A stretch of DNA of 64,000 nt from assembly GCA_035561075.1 (NCBI GenBank), contig DATMYF010000062.1, positions 18,378 to 82,377 on the forward strand. The letters run 5' to 3'. This DNA is from JAMCRM01 sp035561075. Its GTDB lineage: Bacteria > Acidobacteriota > Terriglobia > Bryobacterales > Bryobacteraceae. Of this stretch, positions 48,330-58,036 are shown piece by piece; the stretch's first letter is position 1; the number at the start of each line of letters is the position of its first letter. A program made the translations under genes and the position numbers. Below the pieces are notes generated by a model. That model did not search any database. It was not told where the DNA came from and saw only the letters and a list, made by a program, of their open reading frames with translations.

Positions 48330-50126
48330 ATGATGCGATGCTTTTTTCTATCAGCCGTGATGGCCGGCGCACTCGGCGCCTCATCCTTGACGGTTCAAAG
48401 CCCGCCGGCCGCCGTGCGGGGGCAGTGGTTCCAGGACGCCCGGTTCGGCATGTTCATCCACTGGGGTGTCTACTCCCTCGTGGGCGAGGGCGAGTGGGTG
48501 CAGCAGACCAAGATGATCCCTCCGGACGAGTACGAAAAACTTGGTCGCCAGTTCAACCCCGTGCACTTTGACGCCAAAGCCTGGGTGGACCTCGCACGGG
48601 CCGCCGGGATGAAGTACATGGTGGTGACCACCAAACACCACGACGGCTTCTGCCTCTTTGACACCAAACTTACAGACTGGAACGTCATGAAAACGCCGTT
48701 CCGTCGCGATATCGTCGCGGAACTGACCAGCGAGGCGCAGCGGCAGGGCCTCACCATGGGATACTACTACTCCATCCTGGATTGGCATCATCCCGACTAC
48801 CTGCCCCGGCACGCCTGGGACAAGCGCCCTGCCGCCGATGCCGACCTGAAGCGCTATCTTGCCTATGCCCGTGGACAGGTGAAGGAACTCCTGAGCCGGA
48901 GCCGCGGACTTGGGTCGGTCTGGTTTGACGGTTCCTGGGAGCACACCGCCGAAGAACTCCAGTCCTCCGAGATGATCTCCCTGATCCACAGCCTCCAGCC
49001 GAATGCGTTGATCAACAACCGGCTCAATTTGGAGGCCGATTTCAGCACGCCGGAGCAATTTATCCCCGCGGTCGGGCTAAAGAACCCCGACGGCAGCGAC
49101 CGCCGCTGGGAAAACTGCCTCACCATGACGTCACACTGGTGGGGTTACGACAGGCTGGAGACCGACTACAAACCGGCCGATCAGTTAATCCGCACACTGG
49201 TGGACGTGGCCAGCAAGGGAGGCAACCTGCTCCTGAACATCGGCCCGCGCCCGGATGGAACTATCCAGCAGGAGTTCATCGACCGGTTGTACGCAATCGG
49301 GCGGTGGATGGCCGTCAATGGCGAGGCCATCTACGGCACCTCGGCCAGCCCCTTCCCCCGGCTGCCGTTTTACGGCCGCTGCACCAGCCGTCCGGGCACA
49401 TTATACTTTCACGTTTATACGTGGCCCGCTGACGGGAAACTGGTGATTCCGGGCTTGAAAAACCGTGTGAAATCCGCCTACCTGCTGCACGACCGTGCGC
49501 AGCCGCTCGGATTCCAGCAGGGCGGCGATACCTGGACGATTTACGTTCCTCGCGAGGCCCCGGATCCGGTGGCAAGCGTAGTGGCCGTGGAGATTGAGGG
49601 CGCTCCAGCGATCCGCCCCATGCAATTATCCTCCGATGGCGACGGGCGGATCGACCTTCCGGTGCTGCACGCCGAAATCCGCTCGCAACATGGGCAGCGC
49701 ATGCAGTTCGGAGTCGAGGGACGCGAGGTCCACACGGCTTCCTGGACGCGCCCGGTCGACTTCGTCTACTGGGAGTTCGAGGCCAAACAGGGCGGCGACT
49801 ACCAGGTTCAACTGACGTATTCCTGCGATGAGAAGCAGGGCGGCGGCGAGTTCGGCATCAGCGCCCTTCCGGGCGGGATCGCCGAACCGCAAAAGGGCGT
49901 AGGATCGACCGCGCGCCGGCCGGAGATCCCCATCCAGCTATATGGCTCGGTCCAGGACACCGGGTCCTGGTCGGCCTACCACACGGTTGCCTCGGGCACG
50001 GTTAAGCTCGAGCAGGGCAAGAATGGCATTGTCGTCCGTCCCGTACACCTGCCCAGAGGACACCTTATGAATCTGAGCCGCGTGCGGCTCATACCCGTGG
50101 CGCAAGCGGGGGCGCCGGCAAGGTAA
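48330..50126 (+). CDS. GH29 alpha-L-fucosidase (first copy)
   Basis: 598 aa. Signal peptide (MMRCFFLSAVMAGALGASS). The GH29 barrel begins RFGMFIHWGVYSLVGEGEWV, with YMVVTTKHHDGFCLFDTKLT and the nucleophile Asp in GLGSVWFDGSWEH; GGNLLLNIGPRPDGTI is the classical C-terminal barrel motif. A beta-sandwich of about 200 residues follows (PMQLSSDGDGRIDLPVLHAE, YWEFEAKQGGDYQVQLTYSC). It removes alpha-linked L-fucose by a retaining mechanism outside the cytoplasm. The acid/base residue cannot be fixed by eye, as usual for GH29. Same strand and close spacing with the next genes to 53472 indicate an operon. Confidence 0.92.
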   Translation: MMRCFFLSAVMAGALGASSLTVQSPPAAVRGQWFQDARFGMFIHWGVYSLVGEGEWVQQTKMIPPDEYEKLGRQFNPVHFDAKAWVDLARAAGMKYMVVTTKHHDGFCLFDTKLTDWNVMKTPFRRDIVAELTSEAQRQGLTMGYYYSILDWHHPDYLPRHAWDKRPAADADLKRYLAYARGQVKELLSRSRGLGSVWFDGSWEHTAEELQSSEMISLIHSLQPNALINNRLNLEADFSTPEQFIPAVGLKNPDGSDRRWENCLTMTSHWWGYDRLETDYKPADQLIRTLVDVASKGGNLLLNIGPRPDGTIQQEFIDRLYAIGRWMAVNGEAIYGTSASPFPRLPFYGRCTSRPGTLYFHVYTWPADGKLVIPGLKNRVKSAYLLHDRAQPLGFQQGGDTWTIYVPREAPDPVASVVAVEIEGAPAIRPMQLSSDGDGRIDLPVLHAEIRSQHGQRMQFGVEGREVHTASWTRPVDFVYWEFEAKQGGDYQVQLTYSCDEKQGGGEFGISALPGGIAEPQKGVGSTARRPEIPIQLYGSVQDTGSWSAYHTVASGTVKLEQGKNGIVVRPVHLPRGHLMNLSRVRLIPVAQAGAPAR

Positions 50127-50144
50127 CCGGCGCTGGAGGGAACG

Positions 50145-51833
50145 TTGGCACACGTTAGCTGCATCGCTTTGCTCGGCGCGGCCGTACTGGCACCACTCTC
50201 ATTGTTTGCCGCCGTACCGGAATTGTCCGCCTGGACGGCGAATGAGTTCGAACGGGTGCGGCCGGCCGATGCGCCGAGACCGTTGCGCGCCGCGCACCTC
50301 GAAGCCGCGCGCAACGAGTACGCCCCCTTCCAGATCGTCGTGCGCGCCGGCAAAAACGGCCTGCGCGGCGTGAATGCTTCGACGGGCGCCTGGAAAGGCC
50401 CTCGCGGCGCAACTATTCCATCGTCGCGCATCGCGCTATATCGCGAGCACTATGTGGAGGTGACGAAGGCGAGCCCGAAGTCGAAAGCCGAACCGGGCTG
50501 GTACCCCGACGCGCTCATCCCCTTCGTGGATCCGGCTACGGGCAAGCCGCCTGTCACTGCGCGATTCCCGGCGGCGCCGTTCGATGTGCCGGCCAACTCG
50601 AATCAGCCGCTGTGGGTGGACGTGCTGGTCCCCAGAGACGCCGCCGCCGGCGACTACAAGGGAGACGTCACCATAACCGCCGCCGGCGGGGTGCGCGTGA
50701 GGGTTCCGGTACGCCTGACCGTCTGGGATTTCGCCCTGCCGGACACCCCTTCCATGCGAACCCATTTCGGCGATGCCGATCTCAACCCACTGGTGTCGCG
50801 CCCCCTCAAAGTGGCGGCATGGGAAAACCTCGATGAGCGGGGCCGGCGGGAACTGCAGACCAACTATGCGGAACTGGTCGCGGCGCATCGCATCTGCCCG
50901 CCCGTCCCCACCTTTCTGCTTCCGAAAGTAAACCCCGATGGCAGCATCGACCCGGGCCCCACGCACGCCGCCTTGAAAAACTGGATGGAGCGCTTCCACA
51001 TCACAGGTTTCCCCATACGGTTCCTCGACATGGACGGCCGGGGCTGGCGTGGAGACCCGCTGGGCGCCGGGCGCGAGCGAAACGCGCGCTATCTGCGCTC
51101 GCTTCATCAATACCTTCGTGCAAATGGGTGGGACAGGCTCGCCTACGTTTACGTCGTCGATGAACCGAGTACGCGCGAGGCCTACGAAGAAGTGCGGGCG
51201 CGCGCCCGGTTCGTGCGGGAGACGGCGCCGGGAATCAAGGTCCTGTGTACGGAACAGCCGCAGCCGCAAGATCCTGCCTGGCGAACCCTGGCGGGGTCGG
51301 TGGACATCTGGGTGCCAATCTGGCCGCAGTTCGACGAAGGCCCGGCCAGGGAGCGCTTGGCCGCGGGCGACGAACTGTGGTCGTATACCGCGCTCTGCCA
51401 GGGCAGGCCCGGCCAGGACACGCCGTTCTGGCAACTGGATTTTCCGCTGCTGAACTACCGTGTCCCGGCCTGGATAAGCTGGCGCCACGGGATCACCGGC
51501 CTGCTGTATTGGAGCACCACCAACTGGATGTCCACCGCGGACGTGTGGACCAACCCGCTCACTTACCGCGAAATGTACAACCTGGAAGGATCGCTGCTCT
51601 ATCCGGGTGCGGACGCGGGAGTCAGGGGGCTGGTCTCCTCCATGCGGCTGAAGCAAATCCGGGAGGGGCTGGAGGATTACGAGTACTTCCGGATCCTGGC
51701 CGCTCGGCGCGGGCAGGCAGCGGCAGATGAAGCGGTACGGCGCATCGGCAGGAGCTGGCGGGATTGGGATCCCGATCCCGTACGTCTCTTGGAGGCGCGG
51801 GCCGAAATCGCCCGGCTGATCGTTTCCAAATAA
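50145..51833 (+). CDS. DUF4091 / GH123-like secreted glycoside hydrolase
   Basis: 562 aa from TTG 50145, preceded by GGAGGGAACG. Signal peptide CIALLGAAVLAPLSLFA. An N-terminal beta-sandwich (AARNEYAPFQIVVRAG, PLWVDVLVPRDAAAGDYKGD) is joined to a TIM barrel with catalytic-looking Asp-Glu in AYVYVVDEPSTREAYEE and a GLLYWSTTNWMS strand. Proteins of this type are annotated DUF4091; the related GH123 family are beta-N-acetylgalactosaminidases using a DE pair and substrate-assisted catalysis. The DE pair is present, so the same chemistry is likely. Lies between the two fucosidases. Confidence 0.82.
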   Translation: MAHVSCIALLGAAVLAPLSLFAAVPELSAWTANEFERVRPADAPRPLRAAHLEAARNEYAPFQIVVRAGKNGLRGVNASTGAWKGPRGATIPSSRIALYREHYVEVTKASPKSKAEPGWYPDALIPFVDPATGKPPVTARFPAAPFDVPANSNQPLWVDVLVPRDAAAGDYKGDVTITAAGGVRVRVPVRLTVWDFALPDTPSMRTHFGDADLNPLVSRPLKVAAWENLDERGRRELQTNYAELVAAHRICPPVPTFLLPKVNPDGSIDPGPTHAALKNWMERFHITGFPIRFLDMDGRGWRGDPLGAGRERNARYLRSLHQYLRANGWDRLAYVYVVDEPSTREAYEEVRARARFVRETAPGIKVLCTEQPQPQDPAWRTLAGSVDIWVPIWPQFDEGPARERLAAGDELWSYTALCQGRPGQDTPFWQLDFPLLNYRVPAWISWRHGITGLLYWSTTNWMSTADVWTNPLTYREMYNLEGSLLYPGADAGVRGLVSSMRLKQIREGLEDYEYFRILAARRGQAAADEAVRRIGRSWRDWDPDPVRLLEARAEIARLIVSK

Positions 51834-51852
51834 AGAAAGTGTCACGTTAGCC

Positions 51853-53472
51853 ATGCTTCGACCCGCAATAAGCTTTCTTCTTCTGGCCGCGACGGCAGCC
51901 GCCCAGATCGACCTGCCTTCTCGATCGCTCAACAAACCGGAACGCCTGGAGTGGTTCCGCGACCTTGGTTTCGGCCTGTTCATCCACTGGTCCGTCGATT
52001 CGCAGACCGGCGTGGTCATTTCCCACTCCCTGGCCGGCGCCGACGAAGCTTACACCAATCGCTTCTTCAACGATCTGCCGCGGACCTTCAACCCGCGCAA
52101 GTTCCACCCGCAAGACTGGGCGGCCCTGGCCAGGCTCGCCGGCGTCCGCTACGTGGTCTTCACCACCAAACACCATTCCGGCTTCGCCATGTGGGACACG
52201 AAGACCACCGGCTTCGGCATTATGAACACGCCTTTCAAAAGGGACATCACACGCGAGATCCTCGAAGCTTTCAAGGGTCAAGGCATCCAACCCGGCATCT
52301 ACTTCTCGCCTGATGACTTCTGGTGGCTGTGGAAGAATCAGATCGACGTCCAGCGCAATATCCCTTCCGTCCAGCCCCGCAATAATCCTGGCCTTATGAA
52401 GCTGGACCTGGACCAGGTCCGCGAGTTGATGACAGGGTACGGTCCTATCGACGTGGTTTTCTTTGACGGCGAGCCGGACGGACTTCGGGAACTGGCCTGG
52501 AAAATTCAGCCCGACACGATCGTCACACGCGGCGCTATCCAGACTCCGGAGTTGCATGTCCCGGGGACCCCGCTGGAAGGAGCCTGGGAAGCCTGCTTCA
52601 CCATGGGCACAGCCTGGCAGTATCAGCCGCAGAATGAAAAATACAAAACCGGTGGTGAGGTAATCGATCTTCTGGTGGAGACGCGCGCCAAAGGTGGAAA
52701 CCTGCTCCTGAACATTGGGCCGAAGCCCGATGGTGAGTTGCCCATCGAGCAGGAGGAGCGGCTGCGCGAGGTCGCGCTCTGGATGCAGGTGAACCAGGAG
52801 TGTATCTACGGCGTGCGTCCGTGGGTGATCACGAACGAGCGTAATATCTGGTTCACCAAGGCGAAAAACGAAAACACAGTTTACGCAATCGTAAAACAGC
52901 AGCCGCGCTGGTTGCGCGGCCAGTGGCGCGACTTCGTGCTCGCGAGCGTCTCGGCCACGGAAAAGACGCAGGTCAGCGTGCTGGGTCAGAATGGCCGGGT
53001 GTTGGAATATCGTCCTGAAACGAATCCTGCGCCTGCCTTCAAGCAGGAACCCGACGGTTTGCATATCCGCGCTATGTTCACACACCGTCTACAGGACAAT
53101 AGCCTCTGGCCGAACCCCATCGTCCTCAAGATCACCAACGTGAAGCCGACGTTTACTCCGCCAAAGGTAGAGACCTCCGGCGCGAAGTTCGACCCTTCCA
53201 CAAAGGCCGCCACGTTCCAGGGCGTCCTGCTCGACATGGGCAAGACGGCCAGCCTCGAGGTCGGCTTCGAGTACCGCAGCATCGTCGGGCTCGACGCCAG
53301 CGACCGCTCCATCCCTTGGCAGAAGGCAACATCGGCCACTTTGACCGCTCCTGGGCCGTTCTTCCTTACCGTGCCCAATCTGAATCCACAGGGGATCTAC
53401 GAATACCGTGCGTGGGTGAAGCATCCGCTGCTGAGCATCTTCGGCGCGGACAAGCGCCTGCCCATGAAGTAG
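51853..53472 (+). CDS. GH29 alpha-L-fucosidase (second copy)
   Basis: 539 aa. Signal peptide MLRPAISFLLLAATAAAQ. GH29 motifs: GFGLFIHWSVDSQTGVVISH, YVVFTTKHHSGFAMWDTKTT, nucleophile Asp in DVVFFDGEPDG, and KGGNLLLNIGPKPDGELPIE. The C-terminal domain differs from the first fucosidase, so they are paralogues of separate subfamilies and probably cleave different fucose linkages. It starts 20 nt after the DUF4091 gene and ends 11 nt from the convergent acetyltransferase gene. Confidence 0.92.
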   Translation: MLRPAISFLLLAATAAAQIDLPSRSLNKPERLEWFRDLGFGLFIHWSVDSQTGVVISHSLAGADEAYTNRFFNDLPRTFNPRKFHPQDWAALARLAGVRYVVFTTKHHSGFAMWDTKTTGFGIMNTPFKRDITREILEAFKGQGIQPGIYFSPDDFWWLWKNQIDVQRNIPSVQPRNNPGLMKLDLDQVRELMTGYGPIDVVFFDGEPDGLRELAWKIQPDTIVTRGAIQTPELHVPGTPLEGAWEACFTMGTAWQYQPQNEKYKTGGEVIDLLVETRAKGGNLLLNIGPKPDGELPIEQEERLREVALWMQVNQECIYGVRPWVITNERNIWFTKAKNENTVYAIVKQQPRWLRGQWRDFVLASVSATEKTQVSVLGQNGRVLEYRPETNPAPAFKQEPDGLHIRAMFTHRLQDNSLWPNPIVLKITNVKPTFTPPKVETSGAKFDPSTKAATFQGVLLDMGKTASLEVGFEYRSIVGLDASDRSIPWQKATSATLTAPGPFFLTVPNLNPQGIYEYRAWVKHPLLSIFGADKRLPMK

Positions 53473-53482
53473 GAGTCTGCGA

Positions 53483-54412
53483 TCAGGCGCTTTCAAGCAA
53501 GAACGTCGGCATGACTACGCCGCGGAATGGCTGGAAGCTGCCCCGAACCTGGCACAAGTGAAGCTCGACGTTGCGCGCGCCCCAGTCGTAGGCCAGGCGA
53601 ACGAGCTTCGGGTGATCCACCGGCAGGAGGAAGAGCGGGGTGCGTCCGCGGTAGGAATCCAATTCGCGCGCGAGCAGTACGGCCGCAATTTCGTCGTTCA
53701 AGGCGACCGCCGGTCCCAGCATATTGAGAGCTTCGTGGCCGGAGGAGATCATGTAGCCCTCGACGGCGCCGGACGTGTTCTCGTAAACGGAGGCGCGCCA
53801 GAAGCCGTTGCGGTTGGCGATGCAGAATCCGTAGTCGTCCCCACGGGTGACACCGCTGGCTGTGAGCTCGAGGGCCGCCATCGCCGGTGCATCGGAAGGG
53901 GTGGCCTCACGGACTCGCTCCATACCCGGGAGGGATACGTTGAGGCCCGAGGGCGGCAGGGTGAGCACCATGTCCTGGAAGACGGCTCGGGGTACGAAGC
54001 CAGTACGGTTGTAAAGGGAGAACGAGTCGAGGTTGCCGGCGCTGGAGATCAGGCGCAGCGCCGGGTAGCCTCCGCTGTCCGTGAAATCGGTGATGAACCC
54101 AAGAAGGGCGCGAGCGATGCCACCGCCGAAGTAATCCGGGTGGACATTCATGATGCCGAGAGAAACATGGGTGGGGCGCGGGTGGTAAAAACAGGACCCG
54201 GCGAGCCGGCCGGTAGCGAGGTCTTCGGCGACGACGCAGCGGTCAGGCTCAAGCGTGCTGTAGACCTCGAAGAAGACATCCGCCTGGGCCGGGCCGCCAG
54301 GGAAGACGGCCGAGCCGGCATGGGCTTCATACCAGCAGTTGAGCGAGGCACAGATGAGTTCGGCGATCGCGTTGCGGTCGCCGGGACGGGCCGGGCGGAG
54401 GTGTATGTTCAT
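53483..54412 (-). CDS. GNAT-family acetyltransferase, probably two GNAT domains
   Basis: 309 aa from ATG 54412. The N-terminal GNAT domain runs from IHLRPARPGDRNAIAELICA to VHPDYFGGGIARALLGFITD (the acetyl-CoA loop is degenerate, GGGIARALL) and LYNRTGFVPRAVFQDMVLTL. A second part starts at MERVREATPSDAPAMAALEL and includes an acceptor-like ASVYENTSGAVEGYMIS. This tandem layout is seen in several GNAT subfamilies. Cytoplasmic; substrate unknown. It is 25 nt downstream of the isomerase-like gene on the same strand. Confidence 0.75.
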   Translation of the reverse strand: MNIHLRPARPGDRNAIAELICASLNCWYEAHAGSAVFPGGPAQADVFFEVYSTLEPDRCVVAEDLATGRLAGSCFYHPRPTHVSLGIMNVHPDYFGGGIARALLGFITDFTDSGGYPALRLISSAGNLDSFSLYNRTGFVPRAVFQDMVLTLPPSGLNVSLPGMERVREATPSDAPAMAALELTASGVTRGDDYGFCIANRNGFWRASVYENTSGAVEGYMISSGHEALNMLGPAVALNDEIAAVLLARELDSYRGRTPLFLLPVDHPKLVRLAYDWGARNVELHLCQVRGSFQPFRGVVMPTFLLESA

Positions 54413-54437
54413 TGCGCAGTTCCGGTCAACTCGGCGC

Positions 54438-55280
54438 TTACCAATACTTGCGGATGAGATCCCGGGAGTTCGGTACGCCCTCCATCGGGTCGTTCCTGCC
54501 CGAGTACTCGATCGAGAGCGACCCCTTATACTTCTGCGCCTTGAGAATTTTGAAAACCCGCGCAATATCGTAGTCCTCGATATCGCCGCGTTCGTTCATC
54601 TTCATCACTTTGACGTGGGTACCGAAGGTGTAGGGCGCGAGTTTCTGAATCTCGTCGTAGCGGATCTCGGGGGGGAAGTTGCCCAAATCCAGCAGGACCC
54701 CAACCCACTTGGAATCGGTACCGCGAATGATGTTGATGAGGTTATCCGCCGTTGAGGAAACCCCGCCGTGGTTCTCGATGGCGATCCGGACTTTCAGTTG
54801 CCGGGCAAGTGGCAGCATCTCATTGAGCCCCTCAATCAGCCGCCGCACACCCACCGCTTCGTTTTCCCCGCTGCTTACCGCACCCGCATTGATGCGCATC
54901 ACCGGCGCTCCCAGCCGGTTGGCAAGCCGGAGACTCTCTTTGTAGTGCTCAATCTGCAGCCTGCGCTTGGCTTCATCGGCCAGGGCGAGGTTGCCGTCGG
55001 CCTGGAGAGCGACAATGGTTCGCCCCGCGTCCTTCGTTGCTGTTTTCAAGCGGTCGATGTAGGCTTCGTCCCGACTGGTGAAATAGCGTTCGTTGAACGA
55101 GATGCCTTTGATCCCGTGTTTCTTGAACAATTCCGGGATGGCGAAGACGTCCAACTTCCCCGCGAGGAGCGGCTCGCGAAAGCTGTAAGTCTCACACGCG
55201 AGCACATTTCCGCCTCGCAGCGCCACATCTTCTCCCGAAAGCAAGCCACAAACCATCAGAGCCAATATTCCGAGTCTCAC
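54438..55280 (-). CDS. Exported xylose-isomerase-like TIM-barrel protein (sugar phosphate isomerase/epimerase family)
   Basis: 280 aa from GTG 55280, 5 nt after AGGAG. A short signal peptide (LGILALMVCGLLSGE) precedes a TIM barrel of the AP_endonuc_2 type: ACETYSFREPLLAGK, IKGISFNERYFTSRDEAYID, GAPVMRINAGAVSSGENEA, VRIAIENHGGVSSTADNLIN, VGVLLDLGNFPP, THVKVMKM, YKGSLSIEYSGRND. The Glu/Asp/His metal ligands of the family (IENHG, LDLGNF, THV, IEY) are present. Such proteins act as sugar or cyclitol epimerases/isomerases. With a secretion signal it would act in the periplasm. Confidence 0.82.
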   Translation of the reverse strand: MRLGILALMVCGLLSGEDVALRGGNVLACETYSFREPLLAGKLDVFAIPELFKKHGIKGISFNERYFTSRDEAYIDRLKTATKDAGRTIVALQADGNLALADEAKRRLQIEHYKESLRLANRLGAPVMRINAGAVSSGENEAVGVRRLIEGLNEMLPLARQLKVRIAIENHGGVSSTADNLINIIRGTDSKWVGVLLDLGNFPPEIRYDEIQKLAPYTFGTHVKVMKMNERGDIEDYDIARVFKILKAQKYKGSLSIEYSGRNDPMEGVPNSRDLIRKYW

Positions 55281-55362
55281 GTTATCTCCTGGGCCCAGGA
55301 ATTATTTCGGTTCCCGAACTGCCGCATTATACATCCGACCGCCTTAGGCGCGGGAAATCCGC

Positions 55363-56406
55363 TCAATCGATCGGGTATCCGAGCTTCTTCAGGTTTTCCC
55401 TTACGTGCGGATAGATCCGCATGGCGTTCTTGTAGTACAGCTTCTCCAGCACGTCCAGCGGGAGGGCCAACCCCTTTATCTTGAATTCCCCTTTCAGTCC
55501 GCTCGGAAGAACTCTATCGGTCTCCAGCAGATCGAAATACCGCTGATAATTTGGGACCCTGCTCTTGAAGTTTTCGGCAGCTCCGCCGAGATCGGGGGCG
55601 AACCACTTGGTTCCCATGTCGGTCCCGAAGAGAATTCGGTCGGCGTACTCGATCATGAACGCCCTGAGGTTCTCTCGTCCGACGGGGTGCATGAATTCAG
55701 GGGCGGTGGCAAGGTCGACGTGCAGGTTCGGATAGGTCGTCAACATGTACCGCAGGTAATCGAGTTGCTCGTCGGAGTGGCACAGCCAGAGCATGTGCGC
55801 GTTGACAAAGACGACCTTGGGATGCCGCCGCAGAACATTCTCCCATGCGTGCTGCTGCCGCCAGAACTCGACCGGCTCCGGAAACCATTCCGTGCGGCGG
55901 CCCCAGGTGCCGCTTGGATCGGCGACATGAACCGAGGCGCCGATCATTCCGATCTGCGCCATTTTGTGGAAGGTTGGATCATTCGCGGGATGATCGACCT
56001 GGACGCCGCGCTGCCAGCCGGGATAGAATTTGAGGCCCACGGCGCCGCGCTCCTGCCACTCGACCAGTTCTTGCGGTGAAAATCGTATCCCATCCGAGAT
56101 CTTGTAGTCGTGGATGACGAACAGGATCCTGCCGTTGTAACGCTCGCGCAGTTGCTGGAAATCCGGCGGCCCCTGATCTCTGCGTCCAACGCTGACCCAC
56201 ATGGCCATCTCCACATTGAGCTGCGCCTTGAGGGCGCGGCGCAATTCCATGTACTGGTCCATTACCTCCCAGGTGTTGTCGATGTGAGAGTGCACATCGA
56301 TTCTTGGCATGGTGGCGAGCGTAAAGCCACCTTCCGCGGCGGTGGCCGGTACGGAAAGTAGGCAGAACACCGTCGCAACCAGCAATTTCACGCGCAATGT
56401 GAACAT
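55363..56406 (-). CDS. Exported amidohydrolase-family (metal-dependent TIM-barrel) protein
   Basis: 347 aa from ATG 56406, which follows GGAGGTGCGAG. Signal peptide FTLRVKLLVATVFCLLSVPA. The amidohydrolase beta-strand 1 motif is seen as RIDVHSHID (HxH), with later metal-site candidates in VGLKFYPGWQ, VHVADPSGTW, VVFVNAHMLWL, VDLATAPEFMH and ILFGTDMGT (the last Asp). The length and order match the Amidohydro_2 group of decarboxylases/hydrolases. Substrate unknown. It starts divergently from the ceramidase-like gene about 200 nt away. Confidence 0.8.
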   Translation of the reverse strand: MFTLRVKLLVATVFCLLSVPATAAEGGFTLATMPRIDVHSHIDNTWEVMDQYMELRRALKAQLNVEMAMWVSVGRRDQGPPDFQQLRERYNGRILFVIHDYKISDGIRFSPQELVEWQERGAVGLKFYPGWQRGVQVDHPANDPTFHKMAQIGMIGASVHVADPSGTWGRRTEWFPEPVEFWRQQHAWENVLRRHPKVVFVNAHMLWLCHSDEQLDYLRYMLTTYPNLHVDLATAPEFMHPVGRENLRAFMIEYADRILFGTDMGTKWFAPDLGGAAENFKSRVPNYQRYFDLLETDRVLPSGLKGEFKIKGLALPLDVLEKLYYKNAMRIYPHVRENLKKLGYPID

Positions 56407-56602
56407 CTCGCACCTCCTGATAAACAAAGCGATCATACTTCCGGATCAGCCCCAATTCAACCTGGTTGACAGCCCGCCCCGGTCGACGTACCGTAGGCAG
56501 ACAAGGGAGCTGGAATGAAGCGACGAGAATTCCATGCGCTCGGCGGATGTACAATCAGCAGTTCAGTCTTCGAAAGCAATTTCAACTCGTGGTGAAACTG
56601 AT

Positions 56603-58036
56603 ATGGTGATCCGTTGTTTGCACCGCCTCGGCCTTGCCCTTTTGGCGTGTTCGATCCCCGCCTTTGCCGCTGAACTTCGCGTCGGGCGCGCCGCCGTCCC
56701 CATCACGCCTCCCATCGGCAGCCCGATTGGAAGCTCATACGGGCTCTCGCCATCGACGGGAGTCCACGACGACCTGTTCGCGAAAGCCATCGTTCTCGAG
56801 GTTGAGGGCGTGAAAGCGGCGATCGTCGCATGTGACCTCGTCAGCATACGAAAACCGATCGTGGCTGAAACGCGCAGGCTGATTGCCGCCAACACGGGGG
56901 TCCCCACGGATCACACCATCATCAGCGCAACGCACTGCCACGCCGGCCCGCAGATGCACCCGCTCTTTCTCTCGATGACGCCCGAACCGGCGAGAGACCT
57001 CGGCGAGAAATACATAGCCGCACTGCCGGCAAAAATTGCGGAGGCGGTACGCCGGGCGGAAGCGGATCTCCGGCCGGCGCGGGCATGGCTCGGCTCGCAA
57101 CGCGTGGAGGGGATCAGCTTCAACCGACGGTTCCTGTTGAAGAACGGGACGGTCCAGATGAACCCCAGGCGCGGGAACCCGGACATCGTGCGCCCGATGG
57201 GACCGATCGATCCGGAGTTGTCCGTCGTCTACTTCGACGCACCCGACGGAACGCCCCTTGCCACGCACGTGAATTTCGCGTTGCATGTAGCCATCGTAGG
57301 GGGACTCGAAGTTTCGGCCGACTATCCGGGCGTGCTCTCGAGAGCCCTCGCCGATGTGAAGGGCCCGGACATGCTGACGCTCTTCACCAATGGAATGTCC
57401 GGAAACATCAACCACTTGGATGTGAACGACACCCGTCCCTTGAGCGGACACGCCGCGGCGGCGCGCGTGGGAACCATTCTCGCTTCCGGCGTCCTTGAAA
57501 CTTACAAGCATCTGCGCCCGGTTGCGCCCGGGCCATTGGCAGCACGGACCCGGCGCGTCGATCTACCCGTAACGCCGGTGACGCCATCGGAGGTGGAGCG
57601 GGCGAAGCAAACACTCGCCGGCTTCGGCAAACCGGGTGCGCCGCCGTTCCATGACGTGGTGAACGCCTGGAAGGTGCTCGATATCGCCGCGCTCGACGGA
57701 AAGCCGCTCGACACGGAAGTCCAGGCCATCACGCTCGGAGACGATCTCGCGTGGGTGGGCATGCCGGGCGACGCGTTTGTCGAACTGGGGCTCTCCGTCA
57801 AGCAGAATTCGCCGTTCCGCCATACCGTGGTCGGCGAGCAGTCCGGCAGCGGCGCCATCAGTTACGTTCCCAACCGCAAAGCCTTCCCCGAGGGCGGTTA
57901 CGAAGTCATCAGTACGCGGTTCGCTCCGGGAGGAGGCGAGATGCTATCCGACGCGGCGATCAAGCTCCTGATCGAGATGTATTACTCAGGCCGCGCGTCT
58001 GGCGCCGGAGCAGCGAGCGCGATGGGGCGGCAGTGA
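56603..58036 (+). CDS. Neutral/alkaline non-lysosomal ceramidase-like enzyme
   Basis: 477 aa from ATG 56603. Signal peptide CLHRLGLALLACSIPAFA. The N-terminal ceramidase domain has AELRVGRAAVPITPPIGSPI, VHDDLFAKAIVLE, IISATHCHAGPQMHPLFLS (metal-binding HxH) and MLTLFTNGMSGNINHLDVND. The domain fits the superfamily that cleaves ceramide N-acyl bonds through Zn2+. Most bacterial relatives are uncharacterised, and Acidobacteriota/Planctomycetota have many. No lipid-specific motif can be claimed. It overlaps the membrane acyltransferase gene by one base, so the two are translated together. Confidence 0.78.
   Translation: MVIRCLHRLGLALLACSIPAFAAELRVGRAAVPITPPIGSPIGSSYGLSPSTGVHDDLFAKAIVLEVEGVKAAIVACDLVSIRKPIVAETRRLIAANTGVPTDHTIISATHCHAGPQMHPLFLSMTPEPARDLGEKYIAALPAKIAEAVRRAEADLRPARAWLGSQRVEGISFNRRFLLKNGTVQMNPRRGNPDIVRPMGPIDPELSVVYFDAPDGTPLATHVNFALHVAIVGGLEVSADYPGVLSRALADVKGPDMLTLFTNGMSGNINHLDVNDTRPLSGHAAAARVGTILASGVLETYKHLRPVAPGPLAARTRRVDLPVTPVTPSEVERAKQTLAGFGKPGAPPFHDVVNAWKVLDIAALDGKPLDTEVQAITLGDDLAWVGMPGDAFVELGLSVKQNSPFRHTVVGEQSGSGAISYVPNRKAFPEGGYEVISTRFAPGGGEMLSDAAIKLLIEMYYSGRASGAGAASAMGRQ

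Noticed and set aside
56534..56602. Longer N-terminus (ATG 56534) for the ceramidase-like gene
   Set aside because: It would bury the signal peptide behind 23 residues; ATG 56603 places it at the N-terminus.
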